Assembly: GCA_018257865.1 (NCBI GenBank) | Contig: JAEUBA010000003.1 | Span: forward strand, 310,001 to 374,000 | Direction: 5' to 3' | Source of the DNA: Stereocaulon alpinum | Taxonomy: Eukaryota > Ascomycota > Lecanoromycetes > Lecanorales > Stereocaulaceae | DNA: 64,000 nt | In this document: in pieces, positions 1 to 9,989 of the stretch | How positions within the stretch are numbered: the stretch's first letter is position 1 | Layout: the number at the start of each line of letters is the position of its first letter | The notes under the pieces: generated by a model | What the model was told of the DNA's origin: nothing | The model's database searches: none | The model's input: only the letters and a program-made list of their open reading frames with translations | Translations under genes and position numbers: made by a program

Positions 1-571
1 TTGATTCACATCTCCGGGTTTTTATTACCTGGCGGTGCAAGCGTAGCAGATGGACAAGGGGACCAATTGCCTGAACTTAGGTTAGAGGGAAATGAGGTTC
101 GTTCACCTTCTCTTCGATCTCCATCTCTCCCCTCTTGTTCAAGCTAGTCTCTTTCATCTATATGTGGCTTTTGATATTGAAATGTTTCCACTGGTATAGC
201 CCTCTCCCGGTCTAACACTTCCTGATAACCCTATCGCCATCTTATCCGCCGACGTTGATCCACTGGTCGCCAAGGAAAACGCCTCACGGTTGGTTCCTCA
301 TGCGTTACTGGCCTTCAAATCTCCCGCACCTGCATCTGCTTGGACGGAGCCTGGCTTCGAGAACAGACTGGCTTACCTTGTTTGTACGGAAGATCAAGCG
401 ATACCAAAGGTTCATCAGGAGGCTATGATGCAAGGAACCCGAATGAGCTAGGTTGTGAGAGAGATAGTAGGCAGTCACCATTCTCCGTTCCTGAAGAAGA
501 CCGGGGTGGCGGTTCAGGCTGTGGAGGAATCTGTGGAGAGTTTCTTGAGCCTCCATACACCTTGGCTGTGA
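1..571 (+). pseudogene. Alpha/beta hydrolase, 5' cut by window edge, internal stop
   Basis: The reading frame matches the C-terminal half of an alpha/beta-hydrolase-1 fold esterase. The first exon piece (1-96) reads 'HISGFLLPGGAS', then a 103-nt GT..AG intron (97-199), then exon 2 from 200. Typical late-domain blocks are visible: 'YLVCTEDQAIP' near 368 and 'GSHHSPFLKK' near 467, the latter holding the probable catalytic His. Between them, TAG at 449-451 interrupts the block '..MSxVVREIVGSHH', where relatives usually have Trp; TGG to TAG would be one G-to-A change. The frame then stays open to TGA at 569-571. The natural start lies left of the window. Substrate unknown. It is tail-to-tail with the isochorismatase relic. 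Most likely a nonsense-mutated gene; an assembly error is the alternative. Confidence 0.7.
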
Positions 572-1164
572 ATTTCTCCCAATCGCTCAAGCAAGAATGC
601 AAGTTCCCGACACATCCCTCAACTATACTAATCCAGAGGCCCCTTAAGAAAGCTAATCGGGCCGTAGCATCAACGCACACATCCCCATATAACCCTGCCA
701 AAATCAAATGCTGTATTCCTTTCACTCTTATATACTTCTCAAAGTCTGGGACCATGGACGGATCGAAAAGCGAGCATTTATCAAACATGCGTTCGTTGCG
801 CTGGGGCTTGATTGGTTCTATGAAGTCCGCACCCTCAGTACCTGATATACAATTCGCAGGGCGATTGGTCATGGCGTTACGGTTCATCCATGGGAGTGAT
901 TAGTATGAAGGATCACCAATGAACCGAAAGTGAATTATTTCTGTATCTTCGATCGAGGAGGAAGTCGGACTCAATTCTGAGGACACGGTTGAGGGCACAT
1001 AGTTCTGTGCACCCCGGATGGAGGACAGCAAGCGAGAGATGTTCTTGACGAGTGTTGGGAGGGGAGGACGCATTGATGGAAGCTACGAAATCTTTTTGAA
1101 AGTCGATGATTAGAAAGCCTGTTTTCAAGCCGAGGGTGGGGAGGCTACTTCTTGGTGATTGCAT
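423..1164 (-). pseudogene. Isochorismatase-like cysteine hydrolase relic
   Basis: Two blocks of an isochorismatase-family hydrolase are readable on the minus strand. The N-terminal block near 1130-1090 contains 'GFLIIDFQKDFV' with the conserved Asp. The C-terminal block near 750-590 contains 'ILAGLYGDVCVDATARLAF', with the expected nucleophile Cys followed by the usual helix. The blocks lie in different frames, and the intervening 200 bp (about 890-1090) holds stops and no single good splice solution, so the gene looks broken. A possible start is the ATG at 1164. The frame also runs on without a stop from the upstream dehydrogenase-like relic, so a two-domain fusion is possible. The frame ends at a stop at 423, but family similarity ends near 560. 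Confidence 0.6.
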
Positions 1165-2396
1165 TTGTTCGGTTTGACTTCTGAACGAGAGTCGCGGGGT
1201 GAGGGGAAACGTGGCTGCTTGGTTGTGTATATTTGCGAGACGATCAAGAATAGTGCTGACGTAGGCAGCGGTAGTCGTAGTACCACCTCGGTCTGGTGTG
1301 CAGATTCTCTGTTGCGCTAAAGTTTCGATGGTGTGATCCATGGCAAATTCGATACCTTTGCATCGACCATGGCGTTCGAGGATTGTGGCTGCCGCCTTCA
1401 AGGTTGCGGATGGGTTTACGATTCCCTGACCTGCGAGGTCATCTGCAGAACCGTGAACGGTTTGATACTCCACCAATTGACTCGTTGCAGGCGCTAGATA
1501 GACATTCTCAGAGTAGCTTGTCTCTTGGACTCCTTGATCGAATATAAAAGCACTTCCATGATATCTGCGTACTCATTGCCAGCGATGATCGACTGATGGC
1601 CTTGAACCCCAAATGCGAGGATGTTCCTATTCATTGTGTCTGGTTGAATGAATTGGGTATGTAGACCATGCATTTGCGATCACTCTTGTGCTCAGACGTC
1701 GAAAATACCGTCAAAGAGGTGGTGCTTATAGACCATTGTCAAAGAGTCGATCTTGGTGTCTTCACCCCAAGATTCTCGAGCACGTGATAAAGCGTATGAA
1801 ACAATGCGGCCAAATGTTGCTTTGTCGAACTAACTAGCTCGAGAGACTGCAAGAGTGTCCACAGCATATGTGTTTGATCCAGTGTAGAAGCCTTGAGCTT
1901 GATCGCGGATGAGGAGTATACCTACGGAGTGCTTGTGGAAGAGTTCGACTTTCACAGCTTCCAAATGTTGTCTAACCAAATACAGTGACTGAGCCGTGAA
2001 CGCCGTTCGAAGAATGACCTTTGTACCTTGCGCAGCCTGCTTCGTACAAAAGTCCTCATAACGCGCTGCATCCTGTGCCGTCTCATCGTGGATGTGGCGA
2101 AGGTCATGCCCAGCCGAGAAAAGCGAGTGATAGAAATGGTAGATTCGTGACGAGCGATGGACTTCAACCTGGACATTGAACAAACGAGCAAGTTGCTTGA
2201 GTGTTTTCGCGAATACATCGGCCAATTCTGGGCCAAGACCTACCTCCAGGACCTCGGGCTTCAGTATCATCTTTGTTTCTTGATTGCAATCGAAAATGAT
2301 TTGCATTAGGGTCTCAAAATCAGGAACAGCTGAAATTGAGAGATACAATGTAAAAAATGGTGCACGGCCTCCACTGCTACGATCATGGTGATCCAA
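1165..2396 (-). pseudogene. Isocitrate/isopropylmalate dehydrogenase-like relic
   Basis: Minus-strand blocks resemble the beta-decarboxylating dehydrogenase family. The N-terminal part (about 2280-1850) has a degenerate 'VGLGPELADVF' where active enzymes read GDGIGPE, and later 'GILLIRDQAQGFYTG', matching the 'vREntEGlYsG' block. A middle piece near 1630 reads 'NRNILAFG' and 'AGNEYADIMEV'. The C-terminal block near 1470-1290 reads 'YQTVHGSADDLAGQGIVNP', close to the family 'vHGSApdiAGkgiaNP'. These pieces sit in different frames and are separated by stops, with no complete exon chain visible. It may be an enzyme lost by decay, or an unusual multi-exon member of a fungal-specific subfamily. 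Reaction and substrate cannot be assigned. Confidence 0.6.
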
Positions 2397-2669
2397 TCGA
2401 CATACACACTATCCCTCTACCCAAGGCACTCACCGCTTGTTGTAGCTACCAATAAAAGCAAGGCACGTATGTTTATCCACTAAGCTCGAAGAAGCAATAC
2501 TTCCAATGCAATGCATGATGCACGGTGGTTGGCTGTGCAATGACTGCACAGAGGCGCGAAAACCCCACTCACTGTGATTATCAGCATCTGGCTGAGCATC
2601 TTCTTACCATTCTATGCATTCCAAGGGACGACATCTCCGAGAGAGCATAATCCTCATTGCGGCTTGGTA

Positions 2670-3524
2670 ATGGAATCGAGCATTGCAAGTCCCGACTTCC
2701 ATCTAGCGGAAGGACTTGACCACGTGCTAGGCAGGAACTACGCCACTGCCTTGCGTCTAAATCTACAATATTATCACTGGAAAGAAACCACTTCATTTCA
2801 ATGCCCATCTCTCAGTCCATATCCCAAAAGAGGCCTATGTTGCCGATGTCGCAACCGATACAGCAATTTGGCTTATCGACGTCGCCCGTGAACATCCAAC
2901 AGCGCAAATTGATGGCTTTGACATAGATCTATCCCAAGCGCCACCTAAACAATGGCTTTCTCCAAATATCACACTGAAGACATGGGACGTTTTCGACCAC
3001 CCATCGGAGGACATGATCGAAGTTTACGATGTCGTTCACGTCCGCTTGCTAGTGCTTGTCGTGCAGGGAAGCGACCCAAGGAACGTCATCCGTAATCTTC
3101 TTCGAATGCTCAAACTGGGCGGTTATATACAATGGGATGAGCTCAATTATCCTGATACACATGTAAGAAATAGCGACAGCTCCGTCCTCACCCCAGCATT
3201 GCACGAATTGCGAACGATGGTATATTCGCAGGGCAGAAACGATTGGACACTACGACTTCCGGAACTTTTGAAGAAGGAAGGCCTGCTTGATACCATCATC
3301 ATTCTCAGGATCTGCCCGAACTGGCAAAGGCGAATGGCGAGCAGCATTTGTTGACGATGGAAGAGTTCGCATCAGGCCTCGCAAAAACTGATCGTAAAGA
3401 CGAAGCGACGAAAATCTTGCTAGTTCAAGACTTGAGCAACGACGTCGGAGAAGGGGCGTCATTATCCATGCCAAGGGTAGTCTGCATAGGAAGAAAAGCT
3501 AGTGGAGAAGTCAAGTGTAAGTAA
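2670..3524 (+). pseudogene. SAM-dependent methyltransferase (LaeA/UMTA-like), frameshifted
   Basis: A class I methyltransferase of the fungal secondary-metabolism type. From ATG 2670 the frame reads 'MESSIASPDFHLAEGLDH' and 'RLNLQYYHWKE'. It must then shift near 2790 to continue into 'YVADVATDTAIWLIDVA' (the SAM-binding motif, with GTGTG degraded to ATDTA) and 'AQIDGFDIDLS'. 'YDVVHVRLL' and 'GGYIQWDELNYP' follow normally. A second shift near 3300 is needed to reach the C-terminal part '..GLAKTDRKDEATK' and TAA at 3522. I found no introns that repair either shift. Two frameshifts plus an altered glycine motif argue for a pseudogene. It is divergent from the minus-strand relics. Confidence 0.7.
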
Positions 3525-4071
3525 CGTGGATAACTCAAATCACTGAATCTTACAATACAAGGAATTGGTGTATACTGTTTGATCTGCACTGCCTGGAGCA
3601 AATGTTCGAAGAACTTTTATCGGTATTGCTTGGTTCATGTACGTAACGGTACCATGGAACTTTTTTTGTAAATGAAAATCGATCCTCCCATCGGTCGTCG
3701 AATCCTAGGACCGGAGCTTATAGGGGTTCTAGCTTGGGGGTGGCCTGTAGGTGCCATGTTTCGCGCTAATCTAGTGAGACCCAGAATTTTCGTACGCGAT
3801 GTGCTTGCTGAGACAACGGTCACCGCACTCACCAGTAGCACAAAAGAATGACTGGGGAAGAACAAGATTCGATTATCCAACTTAAAAAGATGATATGTGT
3901 GTATTTCAAATCGTCGATATCGCTGTTGAAAGCAAAGGCAAACATGATTTAGAGCAATCAAAGCACGAATAGACAGTCTGTAGTGCATGCATCCTTAATA
4001 AACGCCAACCGGAACCACAAGAGAGGTCCAAACCCCTTCTAGATAGACTTCTCTCCCCTTGTGCCCACCTA
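3525..4071. other. Intergenic, no gene seen
   Basis: Only short open frames with no recognisable domain. It separates two pseudogenes that converge here. Confidence 0.5.
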
Positions 4072-5547
4072 CTAGAGACTTGGGCGTGGAGTCGTCGAGA
4101 AGATCAGCCCCCCACCATCCCTCGCAGTCTTCGTCGCAGGATCGAACACAATTGTCGCTGAGAAGATATACTCTGGGTCCCCTCGTGCCTTCAGGGTAGC
4201 TTCTTGAACAGTATCGTACTGATTCAGCGTCAGCTGCGCAACGGTGGGAGGCTGGGTTCCGCCTCCAAAAAACACCTTTATTGGCTTTGTGAAGTCAAAT
4301 TTCATATTTGAATTCAGCAGAATAGTAAGCGTGACGGGTGTCTGCACGATCCAGACCCACTGACCAGGACCGTTGTAGCGCGCTCGTATTGTGTCCACGG
4401 CGTTTGTGGGATCCTTCGGCAACTGGAGCCTCGCGGCAGCCACATCAGGCTGTTTGACTGCAAGCCAGTAGAAGAAGCGATACTGGCCCCACTCTGATGG
4501 GATGATTGGCTGGTCTTCTAGGACGGGGGAAACGTCCCAGACGATGAAGGGGGACAGGGGAGTACGCGTTTTTTTGCTGACCCACTTGACTGCGCAGGTA
4601 TTTTTCGACTCCAGGGTTCTGTCGTTCCTGAAATTTTCCCAGTGCGCTAATACTTTGCTGTCTTCACGGTCCGAGAGCTCATCGCCCTCCCAGCTATTGT
4701 GAGCCCAATCATCTGGCTTCTCTTTAGTTGGATGCATAAACATGTCATACGTATAGAAGCCCGGGTTGTTTTCCCGAAGTGTCTTCAATGTCTTCGCAGA
4801 CTCGACAGTCCTCTGATTTCGCTCATATTCGGGCGCGCGTTCCTTCTTGTTCGTTTCCTTGTTAATATAGGCCCGTCCATCACCATCCTCTTCACCCACC
4901 TGTAAACATAGGGGAAGATTCGCAAGATTATGAAACTTAACTCCGCCAGGATGCCCGGCAGACATATTGGCAGCCGCGAATCTGTCTGAGAGCACAGTAG
5001 AGAGACGGTAGACGCCATCCCCACCAGCAGAAAATCCAAGAACGTAAATGCAGTTGGAGTCGATAAAGTGTTGAGCATTGGCGTTCAGCTTGCTTGGTGA
5101 TGCGACCGTGGCTTCCTCGGGCGTCTTCAACAGAAGGTTTCTAATGAGCCTCTGCAAAAGCAGATAGGTTTCTGCACGAAAATGAAGGTTCCATTCATCC
5201 ACAATGCCGCGTGCTGCAATATAGACGCCCACTTCAATATCGTTCTGGACGTTCTTTCTTTAAGAATTGTTCGACATGCTGATCCACTCCTCGTTGTTTT
5301 CCTCTTGCGTCGCGCGGCCGCCGCCATGGAGGCCGATGAAGAGCGGAAAGCCCGTCAGAGGTTGTTGTCCGTATGCGAACACAGTATATTTGATGGTTCT
5401 TGTCCTTTCAGGGCCAAGGTCGATGGACTCCAATTCAAAATACTCCAACCTCCCTCCGAGATTGCCCTTAGTCGGCTTGACTAGTGGGTTTGAAGACGCA
5501 TACTGATTCCATATCTCATCAGTTGTCTTCAGTGGAACAGGGATCAT
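4072..5547 (-). pseudogene. GxSxG alpha/beta hydrolase (depolymerase-like) with one in-frame TAA
   Basis: From ATG 5547 the frame encodes an esterase/depolymerase-like alpha/beta hydrolase. 'PLFIGLHGGGRAT' is the oxyanion-hole HGGG loop, 'GVYIAARGI' and 'DEWNLHF' follow, then 'YVLGFSAGGDGVYRL' (nucleophile Ser in GFSAG), 'AANMSAGHPGG', and 'DWAHNSW' as a candidate catalytic His. The frame is broken once, by TAA at 5262-5260 between 'MSNNS' and 'RKNVQNDIE', and is otherwise open for 491 codons to the stop at 4072. No credible intron removes the stop without deleting conserved sequence. CAA to TAA (C-to-T in a CpA context) is the simplest origin. The ORF downstream of the stop lacks the oxyanion loop, so an active shorter protein is unlikely. 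No signal peptide is evident. Confidence 0.75.
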
Positions 5548-6740
5548 ATTGAGGCTTGAGGCAGAAAGAGATTAGTTTTCCTAATTAGTGGAAGGCAACG
5601 TCTGACGAAGATTGAGTTTACATCTCTGGAGTCATGTTGGCATTTTATATTTACATCAGGTCAAAGATTGTGACTGATGTGAAAGCATTCTGGACTTTCT
5701 CTTCAGCTCACTACCACGCAGCCACAACATACACCGGTTTTTAGACATTCACTTCAGCTCATCACGATGCAGCCGCGGCATGCGGTCCATCATACTTGCA
5801 AAGATTCCAGACCGTCTTCAAAGCCGCCACAATAGTTTGAATGTGCTGGTGGTCAGCACGTGCGCTGTAGATGCTCGTCCGCGCGACACCAAGGATATCA
5901 GGCCAGGCACTAGCTGGGTTAGTGTAGCCTGATTTCATGTCGCAAATGTAGAGCTCAGCTTCTGCAGGATCATGTTGGCGTTTACGGTGCTCAAGTATGG
6001 TTGCATTTGCCAAGAGAATTGTCACTCAAACGTTGGGGTTGGCGTTCGACAAGCCTCTCAGGTGGTGTGAAAGATATGCCACGACCTCAGTCAGCCGTGT
6101 CGATGCAGGGTCTAGACCCACAAGCAAGTGTTCAGACTAGCCATTTGCATGCAATAGGCGACAGCGGGAACAGCTATAGAAGCGAGTGGCGGCGTACAAC
6201 TCTCCACTTTGGGATGTTATCCAAGCATATCCCCAAAGTTCCGCATGGGACGCGGAAGTGGGGCTATGTGGCAGTTTGCGTGGCTGGCTGAGCTCTACTG
6301 TATGTGCGTCTCTGTTCATCGTAACCAAAAGTTTGTCCGTAATGGAGGGAAGACATCAGGAATCGACAATGGAGGCGTCAGTAGACTATACCATCGTTCT
6401 AGCTGGCCCGGCAGGACTGATAACACACCCATTGAAATACATTCCGCCACGTAGGTCGATGAGTTCTGGTGCAGATCCAGTAGATGAGAAGTGCAACTGG
6501 CTGTTGTCATATTACTGAGCGACAACGATGTCAACAGTCTAGGAATTGAAAGGCTACCTGCGCATCGATCAGCTTTAATTACATCGCAACGAAAATAGAA
6601 TATCAGATTGATACACTGCTTGAGTGTTCTTTTAAAGGTCGCCTTCTTGATCAACGGCAAGTGCCGTCAGTAAGATCAACATCCCCACTAATGGGCGGGA
6701 CAGAGACAGTAAGTGGCTTCCCAAAGAGGAGCGACCGTTA
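5548..6740. other. Gene-poor stretch left of the MITE
   Basis: No supported gene. A minus-strand open frame at 5762-6025 (87 codons, no ATG start) has fairly protein-like composition but matches nothing I recognise; it could be the remnant of a terminal exon. Confidence 0.4.
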
Positions 6741-7029
6741 GAAGGGTTCCCCGGTCAACTGGCCAAACCCTTCAACTGATTCTTGTTTCTCCGGGGTTTA
6801 GCTCCGGGCGCCTCTAAGGGGTATAATTACCAACGACTGTAAGTTGCGAAGTAGACACGTAATAGCTAGGATTCTGGTAAAGAACTTCTAGATAATAATA
6901 AGTACTATAATTCTATACGCGAAAATATAACATTAAACCCGCTGGATGTGGAGTTAAAACCCAGAGCAATAGCACCAAAATTGGTGTTGGCCAGTTGAGG
7001 GGTTTGGCCAGTTGACCGGTGAACTCTTC
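6741..7029. mobile_element. 289-bp MITE with TA target-site duplication
   Basis: The left end at 6741 begins GAAGGGTTCCCCGGTCAACT and continues GGCCAAACCCTTCAACTG. The right end, read in reverse complement from 7029, begins GAAGAGTTCACCGGTCAACT and continues GGCCAAACCCCTCAACTG. That is a terminal inverted repeat of about 38-40 bp with three mismatches. TA lies immediately outside both ends (6739-6740 and 7030-7031), as expected for Tc1/mariner/pogo-type insertion. The 200-bp interior is AT-rich, with no coding capacity, so it is a non-autonomous element that would depend on a transposase elsewhere. The high similarity of the ends suggests a fairly recent copy. Confidence 0.85.
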
Positions 7030-7667
7030 TACGTATCTTTCCCATTATCCTAGCTTAGAAGTTGTACCCGGGCAAAGGTGCTGATCACCCAGAGCGGGTC
7101 CGTGCCCGCCCCAGGCTCCCCCTAGAGGCCAGCTAAAAGCTCCGCCGGCGGATCAGCCCCGAATTGTAGTAGAAGGGTTCCCCTAGCCAAACCCCATGAT
7201 TGGCACATCATCTTCGAAGTCCACATGCAGAAACTTCATTTCAATTCTTTCTCTCATGGCTCTATAGCGATTGTAGTACTCTTCAATTTCCGTACCAGAA
7301 CCTTCATCGCTAATTGTATTTCTCGAAATCCAAGGTTGTTACTGAATCTGCCCCTAAGCGAGCTAGAAGCTGGACCCCAGGGTGACCAAACAGGAATGCT
7401 CCGGGGGGTGTACATAGCCTTACAAAGCTTGCCCGTCAGGGGGTCGGGCCATTAGTAGGTGAACCCTTATAGGGGTAAATTTCCATTCGTCTCCCACACA
7501 ACAGTACGGGAGATAAGATATCTCTACTATCTATCTTGTAGCCTTGCCCAAAACGTCGTCTATTCTTTGTCCACCTTCCAACCTAAATCTACTGCAGCGA
7601 CCGTACGATCGAGTACCAATATAGAACATCACCAGAACAGGCAAACTCTACAACCCGCTCTGTGAAC
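7030..7667. repeat. Possible degenerate relative of the MITE
   Basis: TAGAAGGGTTCCCC at 7170-7183 repeats the first bases of the MITE end, and GAACCCTTATA at 7461-7471 resembles its inverse, again with TA at both outer edges. Similarity between these two ends is limited to about 10-12 bp, so this 300-bp unit is only a candidate old element. 7472-7667 is the 5' flank of the MTR2-like gene. Confidence 0.35.
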
Positions 7668-8239
7668 ATGGTGACCTTAAGCGCCGACAAAGCTGCAAAG
7701 ATCTCGACCGAAGGTTTGTACAGTTCCCAGCATATACCAGCCGAAGAATCATCCGCTAACTCTTACGCGTCTCCACAGCAGCAAAAATCTTCGTCGAAAC
7801 ATACTACCCATCCCTCTCGACTTCTCGCTCCTCCCTCTCATCCTTCTACATGCCCGCCTCCACCATGCCCGACGGCAAGCCCCTCCCCGTCATTGTTTAC
7901 AACGGCAACATTATCCCCGACCCCACCTCCATGCAATCACTCTTCCAAGAACAAATGCCCGAAGCGCGCTACGAGGTGCAGAACTACGACTGTCAGGTGC
8001 TAAACCCACATTATGTTGCCGAGGGAGCACGAGGAAGTGATCCAGCAAGTGGGAAGAATATGACTATTTTGGTCACTGTCAGTGGGTATGTTAAGTATGG
8101 AGAGGTCAGGACGGCGGCGATGAGGGGCTTTAGTGAGAGTGTTGTCTTGATTCCGAATCCGGATTTGGGTGAAGGGACGAGAGGGAAGGTGGGGAAGGAG
8201 TGGTTGATTCAGAGTCAGAACTTTAGGCTCGTGGTATGA
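7668..8239 (+). CDS. mtr2: mRNA export factor MTR2-like (NTF2 fold)
   Basis: Exons 7668-7713 and 7779-8239; 168 aa. The small NTF2-like partner of the Mex67 mRNA export receptor, acting at the nuclear pore. The spliced start reads 'AAKIFVETYYPSLSTSR', the typical N-terminal helix. It is followed by 'VIVYNGNIIPDPTSMQSLF', 'ARYEVQNYDCQVLNP', 'MTILVTVSGYVKYGE', 'RGFSESVVLIPNP' and the C-terminal 'EWLIQSQNFRLVV', all hallmarks of fungal Mtr2/p15-type proteins. The start is the first ATG in frame with a good GTTTGT..CACAG intron of 65 nt. Length is normal. NXT1 is the close alternative name. Confidence 0.8.
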
Positions 8240-8680
8240 AGGCGACAGGATGTGGAGCCGTGTAGGATCAAGATATTGCAGGCGCCTACTGGACAACGAG
8301 CATTTTGACAATGGAATCAGCTGGGAGTCAGGAGCATGATTGGGGTTGTTTTCAGGGCCTTGGAAACGGAGTCATCAACAGTGAGCTCAATGATTATACG
8401 AATTTCTTTTACCTTTCGCTTATGCAATAACAGGGCCAAGGAGAAGACCTTGGACCTACACGGCCTTGGAGAGCACCAGAGCATAGGGTCTTCGCCCTAT
8501 ACCACTCGAGTACATCGACATAGTCAACGATAGATCAATTCAGAATTGACATCAGCGCTCCTCATGGCCCAGTGGTATCTTTACACTGCCTACATAGTTA
8601 TAACTTTCTTATCATTTAGTTCTGCAACTTGACGCCAATGACCAGCACCTAACATAACACGTCGATCAAGAAGACTTATC
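8240..8680. other. Intergenic between convergent genes
   Basis: 3' flanks of the MTR2-like gene and the Ish1-motif gene. No gene seen. Confidence 0.5.
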
Positions 8681-9119
8681 TCAAGCCCTCGGAGGCGGTC
8701 TCATATTCGCCCTCACACGTTCCAAAAGCTCTTCCCTTGTAGCTCTCTTAGCTGGCAGAAGGCCCCTCTGTTGTTCAGCAAATGTTAGAAACCTCATACG
8801 AACCTAGGTCCAATACGGATGTGGTCAGCATATTTTTCTCACCTTATCTAACCACGATTTAAGCTCAGAATCTGCCCACATTTCAGGATCTAAATCCCAC
8901 ACAACGTCAGCATTTTGCACTGGGCTGAGGGAATTGTACCATGAGAAAGTCATACCTCCTGTTGGATCCGCAGCTGGAAACATCTCGCCACCCCATATTG
9001 ACCAAGCTGCTACTGCTGTGACGATACCTGCGAAACCTACGTAATGTCAACAGAAGTATAATAGACTAGCATTCTGCCCATAGATTACCGAGGAATGCGT
9101 TCTGGCAAAGTGCATCCAT
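8681..9119 (-). CDS. Small protein with hydrophobic N-terminus and Ish1-like motif
   Basis: Three exons on the minus strand: 9119-9089, 9036-8843 and 8767-8681; 103 aa. Both introns have GT..AG ends and the frame closes exactly. The product starts 'MDALCQNAFLGFAGIVTAVA' (a probable single membrane segment or anchor, residues about 9-25), continues through a short linker, and ends with 'MWADSELKSWLDKRGLLPA' followed by 'ATREELLERVRANM'. The last block resembles the repeat of fungal Ish1/Msc1 stress or nuclear-envelope proteins (W-x-x-x-D/E-L-x-x-W-L). It is too short to be Ish1 itself. It is divergent from RPL38 over 424 bp. Function unknown. Confidence 0.6.
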
Positions 9120-9543
9120 CAGCGCTTGGTCTTCAAGATCAAAGATGGCAGCTTCTTACTCGCGACTGCATCGCCCTATCGAGGGGCGTTGGCATGTTGA
9201 AGGAAATGTTGTACACTACTATTTAGGGCAAGCGGCCAGTTCGTAGGATACTGTAATGGAAATCTGTATATCAAGCCGGCGTGGAGGTTCGATTCGTAGT
9301 CCAACACTCGGCAGCGAGAAGGTTAAGTTACTCGAAAGCAAAGAAGCAGAATCCTGGAGCCTCCACATCGCTGTGCCACAATACGTGGCGTCCAACCCCC
9401 CGGTCCCGCCGCTAACGGCATCTCCCGTTCGCTTAAGCCACCCACCAAATTCCACCGTGAAGCCCTCAAATTCACGACCCAAGTCAACGACGACGCGCTC
9501 ACTCCTTCCTCACCCCCCACAAAAGCTCACAGACTCACCCACC
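9120..9543. promoter_or_regulatory. Divergent promoter region (Ish1-motif gene / RPL38)
   Basis: A 424-bp shared upstream region between two head-to-head genes. It includes pyrimidine-rich tracts (for example around 9480-9540) common before ribosomal protein start codons. No specific operator could be identified. Confidence 0.45.
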
Positions 9544-9989
9544 ATGCCTCGCGAAGTCTCGGATATCAAGCAATTCATCGAGATCTGCCGGCGGAAGGAT
9601 GCGAAATGTGCGCTCCTCACCTTTCCTCTCTGTCTTTCACCCTTCTACGAGTGCCGCAAAGGGGACATTTGCTGATGAGATCTGATGTGTAGCCGGACAC
9701 ATAAAGCGCAACGGCGCCCATCAGATCAAGTTCAAAGTCCGATGCTCAAGACTCATGTATACGCTTGTACTGCGGGATTCGGAGAAGGCGGATAAGTTGA
9801 AGCAGAGCTTGCCTCCTAGTATGTGCCTATACCCTTGGGACTGTGAAAAGGGGGCCTGGATGATTGGATGGAATCGAATAAGAGAGGGAGATGGAGTGGA
9901 GCTGGGATATGGGGCTGACTGGTGCGTGTGTTACAGATCTTACGATGACGGATGTACCGAGGAAGAATAAGAAGGGGAAGAGGGCTTGA
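9544..9989 (+). CDS. rpl38: 60S ribosomal protein eL38
   Basis: Exons 9544-9607, 9693-9818 and 9937-9989; 80 aa, the normal size. Large ribosomal subunit protein. The start reads 'MPREVSDIKQFIEICRRKDA', then 'IKRNGAHQIKFKVRCSRLMY' and 'LVLRDSEKADKLKQSLPP', and ends '..VPRKNKKGKRA'. This is nearly the full consensus of eL38. The two introns (85 and 118 nt) have clear GTGCGC/GTATGT donors and TAG/CAG acceptors. Two introns in a 240-nt coding sequence are usual for fungal ribosomal protein genes. Confidence 0.95.

Noticed and set aside
5762..6025. 87-codon minus ORF as a gene
   Set aside because: No ATG, no recognisable domain and no exon structure, so it is listed only as a possible remnant.
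9159..9195. Upstream start for the Ish1-motif gene at 9195 (MPTPLDRAMQ)
   Set aside because: It would require a 29-nt intron, shorter than plausible fungal introns, so the ATG at 9119 was chosen.
9280..9320. GGTTCGATTC resembling a tRNA B box
   Set aside because: No cloverleaf can be drawn around it, and it lies in the divergent promoter of RPL38.
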